In this document: positions 33,929-42,926 of the stretch, piece after piece
How positions within the stretch are numbered: the first letter of the stretch is position 1
How the letters are laid out: every line of letters begins with the position of its first letter
From: JBBDWK01 sp040902885
GTDB lineage: Bacteria; Acidobacteriota; Terriglobia; Bryobacterales; Bryobacteraceae
Length of the DNA stretch: 64,000 nucleotides
NCBI GenBank assembly: GCA_040902885.1
Contig: JBBDWK010000097.1
Coordinates: forward strand, 1 to 64,000
Direction of reading: 5' to 3'
Position numbers and translations under genes: made by a program
The notes under the pieces: generated by a model
The model's input: the letters and a program-made list of their open reading frames with translations, nothing else
The model's database searches: none
Told to the model about the DNA's origin: nothing

Positions 33929-35302
33929 ATGTCCAAGGTAACCAGACGAACGCTGCTACGAGGCGCAGGCGTCGCGCTTTCGCTGCCCTGGCTCGAATCC
34001 ATATCGTCGGCCGCCCCGGCCAGCGGTGCGGAGAGATTGTCCGAACCGCCGCTCCGGATGGCGTTCATGTTCATGCCGAACGGGGTGCGTCCCGAGCTCT
34101 GGACTCCAGCTGGAGATGGGGAAGACTACGAAATCACGCATCATCTGAAGCCGCTGGAGCCGTTCAAGAACGATTTCCTCCTTCTCGAAAATCTCTGGAA
34201 TCGGAATTCCGTTGGGCGCAACGGACATTGGCCTAAGGTGCCGATCTGGCTTTCCGGCGGATACGTGCAAAGAACCGCGGGAGACGACCTGGATACGGGC
34301 GCGGTATCGGTAGACCAGTTGGCGGCGCAGCGCATCGGATTGCAAACTCCACTGCCTTCGATCGAGCTCGGCATCGATGCTCCCCGAACCGGAATCGATA
34401 CCGCCGGGGGCGGCTTCGCGCGCTTGTACGGATCTTTCATCTCTTGGAGAGACCCTCAAACGCCCGTTCCGAAGGAGATTATTCCCCAATTGGCGTTCGA
34501 CAGGCTGTTTCGCGGCAACTCTTCGCCCGTGATCTCGGGCGCGAATCCGAAAGACCCCGCAGTACTCGCTGCCCTGCAAAGGGACGATGCGAGTGTTCTC
34601 GATCTGGTGCTCGAAGGCGCAAAGACTCTGAAGCGGAACGGAAGCGCTTCCGATCGAGTGCGGCTGGACGAGTACTTCGAATCCGTGAGAAGCGTGGAGC
34701 AGCGTTTGGAAGCCTCAATGCGGCCTCAAAAACGGTGGATCAATGAAGGGAAGTTCCCGCTCGACCGGCCCCAAGCAGGAATCCCGCAGACGCACCAGGA
34801 GCACGTCCGGCTTATGCTGGACATCTTCATTCTTGCCTTCTGGTCCGATAGCACACGGATAGGCACGTTTATGTTCGGCGATGCGCAGTCGGGGAAAGAC
34901 TACTCGTTCCTGCCCGGGGTTATGGGCGGCTTCCATGGACTCTCTCATCATCGCAACGATCCTCCGACCCGCGAACAGTACGGAAAGATCATCGATTGGC
35001 ATATGGAGCAGATGGCGTACTTCCTGGGCAAGGTGAAGAACCTCGATGAAGGCGGAACCTCGCTGCTCGACAATTCGATGATCATGTTTGGCGGTTCGCT
35101 CAAGGATGGCAACCGCCACGCCGTGGAGGACCTTCCCATTCTTTTGGCCGGACGTGGTAAGGGCGCGTTGCGCCCGGGGCGGAGGCTGCGGGCGCCCGAG
35201 AGGACGCCCATCTGTAACCTGTATCTTGCGATGCTGGATCGGATGGGGATCAAAGAGAAATCTTTTGGCGACAGCACTGGACCCTTGCGGGGACTCTCGT
35301 AG
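33929..35302 (+). CDS. Tat-exported DUF1552 protein
   Basis: A 457-residue protein. The N-terminus TRRTLLRGAGVALSLPWLES is a twin-arginine signal. DUF1552 signatures are RMAFMFMPNGVRPELWTP, the GNGHWPK-like segment near 95, FWSDSTRIGTFMFGDAQSGKDYSF, GGFHGLSHHR and SLLDNSMIMFGGSLKDGNRH. The fold is that of DUF1501/sulfatase-like periplasmic proteins. It is paired with the cytochrome/DUF1592 protein downstream (10-bp gap), an arrangement seen repeatedly in Planctomycetota and Acidobacteriota. Reaction unknown. Confidence 0.92.
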   Translation: MSKVTRRTLLRGAGVALSLPWLESISSAAPASGAERLSEPPLRMAFMFMPNGVRPELWTPAGDGEDYEITHHLKPLEPFKNDFLLLENLWNRNSVGRNGHWPKVPIWLSGGYVQRTAGDDLDTGAVSVDQLAAQRIGLQTPLPSIELGIDAPRTGIDTAGGGFARLYGSFISWRDPQTPVPKEIIPQLAFDRLFRGNSSPVISGANPKDPAVLAALQRDDASVLDLVLEGAKTLKRNGSASDRVRLDEYFESVRSVEQRLEASMRPQKRWINEGKFPLDRPQAGIPQTHQEHVRLMLDIFILAFWSDSTRIGTFMFGDAQSGKDYSFLPGVMGGFHGLSHHRNDPPTREQYGKIIDWHMEQMAYFLGKVKNLDEGGTSLLDNSMIMFGGSLKDGNRHAVEDLPILLAGRGKGALRPGRRLRAPERTPICNLYLAMLDRMGIKEKSFGDSTGPLRGLS

Positions 35303-35312
35303 GTTCATCTTG

Positions 35313-37685
35313 ATGCGATTTCTATGGCTGGCTTGCGCTCCGATTGCGCTCGCGCAGATTGCACCACACCCGGACGCCTCGCGAGAATTCTCCCAGACCA
35401 TTCGACCGGTGCTCGTTGAAAACTGCGGCGGCTGTCACAAACCCGGGATAACCAGGGGACCCGCTCCGTTCCTGAATATCTCGAAGGTCGAGGAATTGGA
35501 TGAGAACCGGAGATTGTGGCGAAACGTCGCCGCCCAGCTCCGTAACCGAACCATGCCTCCGACGGCATCGAAGCTGACGGAAGAGGACCGGCTGCGTGTT
35601 TCGTCGTGGATTGAAGACCGTCTGAGTCTAACCGCCTGCAACGTGGGCGACTATGCCGGTCCGGCGGTCACGAGGCGTTTGAATCGGCGCGAATATCGCA
35701 ACACCATTCGGGATCTGCTCGGCGTCGATCTCGATGTTACGGGAATACTGCCGGCCGATGGGACCGGGGGAGCGGGTTTTGACACAAACGGCGCAACACT
35801 GTTTGTGCCGCCCGTGCTGACGGAGCGGTACATGGAAGCCGCCCAGCAGGTCCTGGATCGGGTGATCGTCACGCCGCAGATTTCCAAGGTCTATTCGGCC
35901 GCCGAACTGCAACCGGCGGCGGCAGGCGAGACTTCGCGTGCGATGAAGCCAGGCGAAGAGCTTTCGGTTACCCTCCCCGTTTATGTAGAAGGCGCCTACG
36001 ACGTGGTGGTGACTCACGCGCAAGGCGAGCCGGCGCCAAAGCTGTTGCTCAAGGTGGATGGAGCGGAGGCGGGCACGTTTGAAGTTGAGCGCCGGCGCTT
36101 TCGCGGTCCGCGAGGCGCCACGACTGCCGGCGTGCAGGTGACTCTCGGGAGAGGCTCCCACACATTTTCCATCCGTGCCGGGGAATCCGCGCCTGCAATC
36201 GGCAGACTGATCGTCCAGCAGCAACCCGAACCAGCCTCGGCGGAGAAGCGAGCGTTGCATTACCGCCTGTTCGGTATGTATCCGGGCGAACGGCCCCTGG
36301 AACCCCGCGGAGCGGCACGGCAGATCCTTGCGGCCTTGCTTCCCAAAGCATTTCGGAGACCGGTCGAAGCGAGCGATATCGACCGGTTCCTGGCGATGTA
36401 CGACAGGGCTGCCCAACGCGGCGATCCCTACGAAGAGCGTGTTAAGTTGGCCCTGAAGGCCGTGCTCGTCTGGCCTGAATTCCTGTTCCGAGTCGAGCGA
36501 AAGCACAAGGAGGCAGGCTTCCATCCGGTCACGCAGCACGAACTCGCGACACGCCTCTCCTATTTCCTGTGGTCGACGATGCCGGATGAACCGCTGCTCC
36601 GGCTGGCCGAGCAGGGTCGCCTGCAGGATCCGAACGTCCTGTTGGCGCAGGTAGGCCGAATGCTCGACGACACCCGGTCCCGGACATTCGTCGATAGCTT
36701 CATCGGCCAGTGGCTTGGTACGCAGGATATTGGCGGACGAGTGGCGCCGCTGATCACCGAAATACAGTCTTATTACACGCCCGAGATCGCGGCGGACTTA
36801 CGTGCGCAGCCGATCCTGTTGTTCGCTAGGATTCTCGGCGAAAACCGCAGCCTCCTGGAACTTCTGAACGCCGACTATACTCATCTGACCGAGCGGCTCG
36901 CCCGGTTTTATCAGATCGAAGATCGGGTAAAGGGACTCGACGATTCCGAGTTTCGCCTCGTTCAATGGCCGGATAGCAGACGCGCGGGTGTCCTGGGCCT
37001 TGCCGGAGTGCTCGCGATGACATCGCGCTATAAGGAAACCAGTCCGGTGCTGCGCGGAGCCTGGGCGCTCGACACTCTGTTAGGCACGCCGGTTCCGCCC
37101 CCGCCGCCGGATGTGCCGCCGCTGGAAACGCATGAGGCGGCTGGAGTCAAGCTCTCGATGCGTGAGAAGGTGATGCAACATCGTGCGGATCCCGCGTGTT
37201 CCGCCTGCCACAGGCTCATGGACCCAATCGGTTTCGGCCTGGAGAATTTCGATTGGATGGGGCGATGGCGCGACACGGAGGCCGACGGAAAGCCGATCGA
37301 TGCCACCGGGGAATTGCCCTCCGGCGAGAAGTTCAGCGGCCCGGTGGAACTGCGTCGGGCTCTGCTCGCGCACCAGGATGCTTTCATCGAAAACCTCGCC
37401 GGCAGAGTGCTCGGCTATGCACTCGGGCGCAGCCTGCAGGACGGCGATAGCTGCACTTTGCAGCGGCTCGTCCAAAATCTCAAAAAAGACGATTATCGGG
37501 CGCGTACGTTGATTCGGGAAATTGTGCTCAGCGTTCCATTCCGGAACACGCAAGGAGGAGTTGTGCAATCCGAATCCCCGATTTCCAAGCCGACCCTCAA
37601 CATCTCCGAGTTGAATGCCCGGAAACAAGACGCCGCGAGTCATAACAACCAGGTAAAGTGGGACAAACCGGCCGCGAAGCCGTAG
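35313..37685 (+). CDS. exported c-type cytochrome/DUF1592-family protein
   Basis: 790 residues from ATG 35313; the frame is open to 35088 inside the DUF1552 gene. Signal peptide MRFLWLACAPIALAQ is followed by a haem c motif, CGGCH (38-42). Then the usual chain DUF1587 (RRLNRREYRNTIRDLLG), a carbohydrate-binding-like domain, DUF1595/DUF1592 (AFRRPVEASDIDRFL, THELATRLSYFLWSTMPDEPL-like), DUF1588 (SRYKETSPVLRGAW) and DUF1585 at the end. A second CSACH in DPACSACHRLMDP lies in the DUF1588 part. Periplasmic electron transfer linked to DUF1552 substrate turnover is likely; the substrate is unknown. Confidence 0.92.
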   Translation: MRFLWLACAPIALAQIAPHPDASREFSQTIRPVLVENCGGCHKPGITRGPAPFLNISKVEELDENRRLWRNVAAQLRNRTMPPTASKLTEEDRLRVSSWIEDRLSLTACNVGDYAGPAVTRRLNRREYRNTIRDLLGVDLDVTGILPADGTGGAGFDTNGATLFVPPVLTERYMEAAQQVLDRVIVTPQISKVYSAAELQPAAAGETSRAMKPGEELSVTLPVYVEGAYDVVVTHAQGEPAPKLLLKVDGAEAGTFEVERRRFRGPRGATTAGVQVTLGRGSHTFSIRAGESAPAIGRLIVQQQPEPASAEKRALHYRLFGMYPGERPLEPRGAARQILAALLPKAFRRPVEASDIDRFLAMYDRAAQRGDPYEERVKLALKAVLVWPEFLFRVERKHKEAGFHPVTQHELATRLSYFLWSTMPDEPLLRLAEQGRLQDPNVLLAQVGRMLDDTRSRTFVDSFIGQWLGTQDIGGRVAPLITEIQSYYTPEIAADLRAQPILLFARILGENRSLLELLNADYTHLTERLARFYQIEDRVKGLDDSEFRLVQWPDSRRAGVLGLAGVLAMTSRYKETSPVLRGAWALDTLLGTPVPPPPPDVPPLETHEAAGVKLSMREKVMQHRADPACSACHRLMDPIGFGLENFDWMGRWRDTEADGKPIDATGELPSGEKFSGPVELRRALLAHQDAFIENLAGRVLGYALGRSLQDGDSCTLQRLVQNLKKDDYRARTLIREIVLSVPFRNTQGGVVQSESPISKPTLNISELNARKQDAASHNNQVKWDKPAAKP

Positions 37686-37911
37686 TACACGGTTTCAGTT
37701 CCGGGCCTGTCGATCATGTGCAGAAGAGCTTCCTCGCCTTCTATTTTGGACGTTAAGGTCGGGTTTCCGGGCTGGTTGCCGCCTGTTGGTAGATGAGCCG
37801 GGCCTCGTCGAACTGTGCGAAAACGTGATCCTTACTTTTTCTGCGAGCGCTACCATGTGGCGCCCGGCGCGGGCGGAATCTCGAAGTTGTGCATGTACTG
37901 TCCGCCATGTC

Positions 37912-37940
37912 TTGACTGCAATACGGCATGTCTTTACACT
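37912..37940 (+). promoter_or_regulatory. sigma-70 type promoter of brnTA
   Basis: TTGACT (37912-37917) and TACACT (37935-37940) are separated by exactly 17 bp, close to consensus. The expected transcription start (about 37946-37948) coincides with the first possible ATG of brnT, so the message would be nearly leaderless. The palindromic TGTACA at 37948-37953 could serve as an operator for BrnA autoregulation. Position-based inference. Confidence 0.6.
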
Positions 37941-37945
37941 GATGT

Positions 37946-38218
37946 ATGTACATGGGCGATGCCCTGAATTTCGACTGGGATGCGGGCAACACACAGCATC
38001 TTGCGCTGCACGGCGTATCGCCCGCGGAGGCGGAAGAAGTGATCCGGAACAACCCCATTCAGCTTGCGGTGCAGATACGCAGCGGCGAAGAACGGATTCT
38101 CTGTGCCGGCAAAACCGAATCGGGACGGGCGCTTCAGATCGTCTACACAGTGCGGCGCGGTCGTATCCGGGTTGTGACGGGTCACACGGCCGACAAGAAA
38201 GTAAGGAGAATTCTATGA
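37946..38218 (+). CDS. brnT: BrnT-family ribonuclease toxin
   Basis: A 90-residue protein. The RelE-like BrnT pattern is clear: FDWDAGNTQHLALHGVSPAEAEEVI, then a strand pair ending RALQIVYTVRRGRIRVVTGH and the closing ADKKVRRIL. BrnT cleaves RNA and arrests growth unless bound by BrnA. The start may be ATG 37946 or 37952. It overlaps brnA by 4 bp (ATGA), so toxin precedes antitoxin as usual in this family. Confidence 0.88.
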   Translation: MYMGDALNFDWDAGNTQHLALHGVSPAEAEEVIRNNPIQLAVQIRSGEERILCAGKTESGRALQIVYTVRRGRIRVVTGHTADKKVRRIL

Positions 38219-38490
38219 AACGCCCCGCCAGGAAACCGATGGAAATGCCCGATTTCAAGTCCGAAGCGGAAGAGGCTCGCTGGTGGGATGAGCACCGGGA
38301 CTTCGTTGCGGACCTCCTGATCCGCCATGGACGGCGCGCAGTGCCCACGAAAAGCGTTACCGTGCGCCTTCCGGTCACCGACATCAGCCGCGCTCGCGAG
38401 CTGGCCGATAAGCGGGGGATCGGCTACCAGACGCTCATCAAGTCGTTGCTCCACGAAGCGCTGAAGCGCGAGGCAAAGAAGGCTTCGTAG
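38215..38490 (+). CDS. brnA: BrnA-family antitoxin
   Basis: 91 residues from ATG 38215, with AAGGAGAA just upstream; the open frame extends to 37786 but the ATGA overlap with brnT decides the start. The N-terminal MPDFKSEAEEARWWDEH motif binds toxin. The C-terminal ribbon-helix-helix (SVTVRLPVTDISRARELADK, GYQTLIKSLLHEALKREA) binds DNA. It should neutralise BrnT and repress the promoter at 37912-37940. The C-terminus is rich in Lys/Arg. Confidence 0.88.
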   Translation: MKRPARKPMEMPDFKSEAEEARWWDEHRDFVADLLIRHGRRAVPTKSVTVRLPVTDISRARELADKRGIGYQTLIKSLLHEALKREAKKAS

Positions 38491-38517
38491 CAGACGGTCA
38501 ATCTGGCAGCAGACGTC

Positions 38518-39543
38518 TCAAAAACTGACGCCGACGCTGGTGATAACCCCCACGTCGTTGCGCTTCACCCCCTCTCGGGGCGGGCGGCTGTCGAACCGGT
38601 TGAATAACTGTATGTTCCAGGTAAGCCGCTGGGTCAGCGGGAAGCGGATGCCGCTTTCAAACGTGGCGCGGTAGCGTCCGCGGTCTACGATGTTCGGGTA
38701 GACGGTCGCCTTGGTTATCAGACGCAGAGGGCCCAGCGAGAGCGTCTCCAGGTCCAAGCCAAACAGTCCCTCGCCGCTCGACACGCGTGGCTCCCGGTCC
38801 AGCGACTCCTGCGCGCGGAACTGCTCGTTCACATAGGTGAAGCCGCCGAGCAGGGAGAGCCGCGCCTGTTGGGTATTGAGCAGCTTCCATCCCAATCCGC
38901 CGCCGAGGTTGGAGCGGAGCAGGAGCAACTGCCGGTCGTTGCGCTCGAAGCGGGTCAGCGTGAAGCTGAACAGGCGGGGACTCAGGTAGTGGTCCCAGCG
39001 CACGGAGCCGAGATGGCTGCTTGCCGTAGGCGCGTCGGACTGGCGGCTGAAGAGCGACAGAATCTCCAACTGCACCTGCTGCTTGGGACTGCGGTAGGCG
39101 GAATTGATGCCGAGCGAAGACTGGCTCAGGTGGACATTACCGCGGGTCAGGGTGTAGCCAAGATCGACCGTGCCGCGAAGCCGCCGCTCCTCTCCCTCTG
39201 CCTGCTGAAGCGTGGGCGAGATCTCAACAATGTCGATAAGGCTCAATGGCGTCGCGCCGTCCGTGGTGACGATCTCGACGCCCTCCTCCGAGCTGCGAAT
39301 CCGACCCTGTACGATCAGGCCGCTTGCCGTTTCCACGCGGATTGCATCGTCGGTCTCCAGGCGGTCCACCATTCCCCAGTCGAGCTTGATCGTCCCGGCG
39401 TAACTCGTTTCGAGCGTGAGGCTGTTCTATTCCAGCTTTTGAAGGGTCCCGCTCAGCCTGTCTGCGTTGCGCAAAACGACCGTATCCGCGGCGAGAGGCG
39501 CGGCGAGCGTGAGCAAGGCCAGAAAGCGGCGAAAACAGTTCAT
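38518..39543 (-). pseudogene. DUF481 (YdiY-like) outer-membrane protein gene interrupted by an in-frame amber codon
   Basis: The natural start is ATG 39543, giving a signal peptide (MNCFRRFLALLTLAAPLAAD) and the typical family beginning TVVLRNADRLSGTLQKLE. Codon 39 is TAG (39427-39429). The same frame then continues without further breaks for 302 codons (NSLTLETSYAGTIKLDWG onward) to 38518. The family reads straight through here, so one base change (for example GAG to TAG) splits the gene. The body has the N-terminal TVELKNGDR-like domain and the DUF481 barrel (GTVDLGYTLTRGNVH to GVITSVGVSF). Translation from an internal ATG (39372) would lack an export signal. A sequencing error or readthrough cannot be excluded. 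Confidence 0.8.
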
Positions 39544-39572
39544 TCACGAACTATTTTAACCGCCGAGGCTAT

Positions 39573-40034
39573 TCAGCTCTGAGTTGCGGATTTTTGAAGA
39601 TCGCGCGTGCCGGCGACTTCGGATTCGCGGACCGCGCCTTCCAGCGCCTCGCCCAGCCGGACCAATTGAGTACCCATGGGAATTTTGTCGGCTTCGCAAA
39701 GGAGAAAGCTTCCTTGCTCGCAGAAGGCGATGAAAGCTTTGTATACAAAGCGGTCTGTCCAACCCTGGGGCGCGCGCCGCAGGGCGGCAGCCATGGCTTT
39801 GGCGTCGTGGCGCAGGACAGTTTGTCCTTGAGGGGACCGATAGTTGCGATCCCACGATTTGGCCGGAGTGGGATCGGTCCGGTCGACATCGAACGGAAGA
39901 GGTGGCTGAGCTGTGCCCGCCGGCTGCCAGCCCTGATGGAGGGCTGCATCGAGAAGTTCCCGCCAATCCTCGGCGTCGAGGAGCAATGACCGGCCAAGCG
40001 GGTCGTAGAGTATCAGATTCACGGCTGCCTCCAT
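39573..40034 (-). CDS. hypothetical protein
   Basis: A 153-residue cytosolic protein that I do not recognise. It starts MEAAVNLILYDPLGRSLLLDAEDWRELLDAA and has no signal peptide or membrane helix. Trp and Asp are frequent (PTPAKSWDRNYRS, APQGWTDRFVYKAF), and a FLLCEADKIPMGTQ strand pair lies near the end. The codon use resembles that of neighbouring genes, which supports coding. It is upstream of the interrupted DUF481 gene on the same strand, about 30 bp away. Confidence 0.65.
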   Translation of the reverse strand: MEAAVNLILYDPLGRSLLLDAEDWRELLDAALHQGWQPAGTAQPPLPFDVDRTDPTPAKSWDRNYRSPQGQTVLRHDAKAMAAALRRAPQGWTDRFVYKAFIAFCEQGSFLLCEADKIPMGTQLVRLGEALEGAVRESEVAGTRDLQKSATQS

Positions 40035-40193
40035 CCTGTAACGGCAATATCAGCTCATCGGCTGAAGTGGCTCGAATCTTTAGTACTACCTGAAGTAATA
40101 GGTGTAAACTCGGGTCGAAAATCTCAAAAAAGAACTGGTGAAGATGTGTGATTTGCAGAAATGATACACTGTTCCCCAAAAGGAGCCGCGAGG

Positions 40194-42878
40194 TTGCGAT
40201 CTAAAGTTTCCCTGTTCTTTCTCGCGTTGAGTACTGCCTGGGCGGCCGGCGACGACCCGGCGCACTTTTTCGAATCGCGGATTCGCCCTCTGTTCGCCTC
40301 CAACTGCTACGCATGCCATACAGCCACGAAGCTGGGCGGCCTCCGCGTCGACTCCCGCGAGGGTCTGCTCAAAGGCGGAAATTCCGGACCCGCCATCGTT
40401 CCCGGCGATCCCGAGAAGAGCCTGCTCGTCCAGGCCCTGAGGCACTCCCACGAGAAACTGCGCATGCCGCCGCCGGGCAAGCTCAAGGATGAGGAGATCG
40501 ACGCCGTCGCGGCCTGGGTGAAGGCCGGGGCTGTGTGGCCGGAGACCGCGAAAGCCGCCGCACCGGCGGCGAAAAGCGGCGCCTACGAAATCACTCCCGA
40601 GCAGCGGGCCTACTGGGCCTTTCAGCCCGTACGAAAACCCGAGCCTCCCGAGGTGAAGCTCAAGAGCTGGCCGAAATCGTCCATCGATCATTTCATCCTG
40701 GCGGCGCAGGAAGCCCGTGGCCTTCAACCCGTAAAGCCGGCCACGCGGCGCGCCCTGCTTCGCCGGGCTTACTTTGACCTGATCGGCCTTCCTCCAACGA
40801 TCGAGGAGATGGACGCGTTTCTTCAGGACAAATCCCCGGACGCCTTCGCCAAGGTTGTCGACCGGCTGCTCGCCTCGCCGCATTACGGAGAGCGCTGGGG
40901 CCGCTTCTGGCTGGACGTGGCGCGCTATTCCGACGATAAGCTGAACTCCACCGGCGACGAGCCTCGGCCCAACGCATTCCGCTACCGCGACTGGGTAATC
41001 CGCGCCTTTAACGAGGACATGCCCTACGACATGTTCGTCAAGGCCCAGATCGCGGGCGACCTGCTGCCCAGCTCCGATCCATTGAAATATCGTCCGGGCC
41101 TCGGTTTCTATGCCCTCAGCCCGGAGTTCCAGGACGACCGGGTAGACGCCACCACACGCGGCTTTCTCGCGCTTACCGTCGCCTGCGCACAGTGCCACGA
41201 TCACAAGTACGACCCCATCCCCACCAAGGACTACTACGCGTTGCTCGGCGTCTTCACCAGCACCCAAGGGGAGGAGTTCCCGCTGGCGCCCGATGACGAA
41301 GTAAAGGCCTGGAACGCCCACAAGAAGAAGATCGACGACACCGAAGCCGCCATCGCGGAGTTCACTAAGACGCAGAGCACCCAGTTGGGCGACATGCTCG
41401 CCGCCAAGACCGCCCGCTACCTGATGGCCACGCGGGACGCGGTGACCGGGCCGAAGCACGATCCGCGCATTCTGGCCGAGGTGGAGAAGCTGGATTTCGG
41501 AACGCTCGACCGCTGGCTCGAATATGTCCGCAGGCCGAAGCACGGCCATCCGTTCCTCAAGCCATGGACCGAGCTGATGGCCAAAGGCGGCGGCACTCCC
41601 GAAGAAGCGCGCACGATTGCCGAAGAGTTCGAGCGTGCCGTGGTTGCGGTGAGCGCGGAGAAGAAGTCCGTCGACGACCAGAACTACATCCGCCTGGGAG
41701 GGTCCACCAACCGCCGCGACCTGTCGGGCGCCAACCTCGTCTCTCTGAATCGGGACAAGTACGTTTTCTGGCGCGACATCTTCTCGCCGAAAGGCCGGGC
41801 CAACCAGTTCGCCACCGACGGCGGAGTGCTTTACTACGGCGACGGTCCTATCGACCGCTTTCTGTCCGGCGAATGGCGCGATCACCTGGAAACGTTGCGC
41901 GCCGAGCTGGCAAAGCTGAAGGAGACCCTACCGCCGCAGTTTCCCTTCCTGCACTCGATCAAAGACGCCGCCAAACCCGCCGACCAGAAAATTCACATTC
42001 GCGGGAATCGCGAGAACCTGGGAGATGTGGCGCCGCGGGCCTTCCTGCACATTCTGTGCGATGGCGAGCCGGCGCGTTTCACACAGGGCAGCGGAAGACT
42101 GGAGCTGGCCGAGGCGATTGCGGGCAAGAGCAATCCGGTGACGGCCCGGGTGATGGCGAACCGCATCTGGCAGCATCATTTCGGAAACGGAATCGTGCGC
42201 ACGCCGAGCAACTTCGGCCAACTGGGCGAACGGCCCACCCATCCCGAGCTTCTCGACTACCTCGCCGCGCGCTTCATGGAGCACAACTGGTCCATCAAGG
42301 CCATGCACCGCGAGATCATGCTGTCGGCCACTTACGCACTGAGCGCGTCGGCCGCCGACAAGAACCTTGCGGAAGACGCGGAGAACCGGTTGCTCTGGCG
42401 CGCCAACCGGAAGCGCCTGGACGTCGAGTCGATGAGGGACGCTCTGCTGGCGGTGAGCGGGCTTCTCGATACTGCCGTCGGCGGACCGGCGGAGAAGCTT
42501 ACCGACGATAACCGCCGCCGCACGGTCTACGGCTTTGTGAGCCGCCGCCGTTTGGACCCCCTGCTGCTGCTGTTCGACTTCCCGAATCCCAACAACACCA
42601 GCGAGCGGCGCATCCCCACCGATGTGCCGCTGCAGAAGCTCTTCTTCATGAACAGCGGCCTGATGTCGCGCGCCGCCGAGGCGTTTTCCGACAGGCTGAC
42701 CGCCGAAACGACGGACGATGCGGCCCGCATCGCGCTCGCCTACCGGATGCTGTACGGCCGCGCGCCCAGCGTGACGGAGACGCAGCTCGGTCTCGAATAT
42801 CTGAAGGAAGGCGGGGACGCCTGGAAGACCTACGCCCAGGTCCTGCTCAGCTCCAACGAATTCGGATTTGTCAATTAG
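40194..42878 (+). CDS. exported cytochrome c/DUF1549/DUF1553 (PSD1-type) protein
   Basis: 894 residues from TTG 40194. This start has AAAAGGAG 8 bases upstream and gives a clean signal peptide (MRSKVSLFFLALSTAWAAG); the ATG at 40161 would spoil both. The haem c motif CYACH is at 38-42, in a planctomycete-type cytochrome domain (FASNCYACHTATKLGGLRVD). DUF1549 follows (SSIDHFILAAQEARGLQPV, FDLIGLPPTIEEMDAF, YGERWGRFWLDVARY, CAQCHDHKYDPI), then DUF1553 (RVMANRIWQHHFGNGIVRTP, DVPLQKLFFMNSG). The usual DUF1501 partner is missing downstream. A periplasmic redox-linked catabolic role is likely. Confidence 0.93.
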   Translation: MRSKVSLFFLALSTAWAAGDDPAHFFESRIRPLFASNCYACHTATKLGGLRVDSREGLLKGGNSGPAIVPGDPEKSLLVQALRHSHEKLRMPPPGKLKDEEIDAVAAWVKAGAVWPETAKAAAPAAKSGAYEITPEQRAYWAFQPVRKPEPPEVKLKSWPKSSIDHFILAAQEARGLQPVKPATRRALLRRAYFDLIGLPPTIEEMDAFLQDKSPDAFAKVVDRLLASPHYGERWGRFWLDVARYSDDKLNSTGDEPRPNAFRYRDWVIRAFNEDMPYDMFVKAQIAGDLLPSSDPLKYRPGLGFYALSPEFQDDRVDATTRGFLALTVACAQCHDHKYDPIPTKDYYALLGVFTSTQGEEFPLAPDDEVKAWNAHKKKIDDTEAAIAEFTKTQSTQLGDMLAAKTARYLMATRDAVTGPKHDPRILAEVEKLDFGTLDRWLEYVRRPKHGHPFLKPWTELMAKGGGTPEEARTIAEEFERAVVAVSAEKKSVDDQNYIRLGGSTNRRDLSGANLVSLNRDKYVFWRDIFSPKGRANQFATDGGVLYYGDGPIDRFLSGEWRDHLETLRAELAKLKETLPPQFPFLHSIKDAAKPADQKIHIRGNRENLGDVAPRAFLHILCDGEPARFTQGSGRLELAEAIAGKSNPVTARVMANRIWQHHFGNGIVRTPSNFGQLGERPTHPELLDYLAARFMEHNWSIKAMHREIMLSATYALSASAADKNLAEDAENRLLWRANRKRLDVESMRDALLAVSGLLDTAVGGPAEKLTDDNRRRTVYGFVSRRRLDPLLLLFDFPNPNNTSERRIPTDVPLQKLFFMNSGLMSRAAEAFSDRLTAETTDDAARIALAYRMLYGRAPSVTETQLGLEYLKEGGDAWKTYAQVLLSSNEFGFVN

Positions 42879-42926
42879 CGCGCGGCAACTCCGTCATAAT
42901 AGGTCTGGCTCGAAAGGAGAGAGCAG

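Noticed and set aside
37686..37911. Possible gene remnant between the DUF1592 gene and brnT
   Set aside because: About 225 bp with only short minus-strand frames of no recognisable family; not enough to call a pseudogene.
40086..41885. 599-codon minus-strand open frame
   Set aside because: Antisense shadow of the cytochrome/DUF1549/DUF1553 gene, which has a signal peptide, haem motif and ribosome site.
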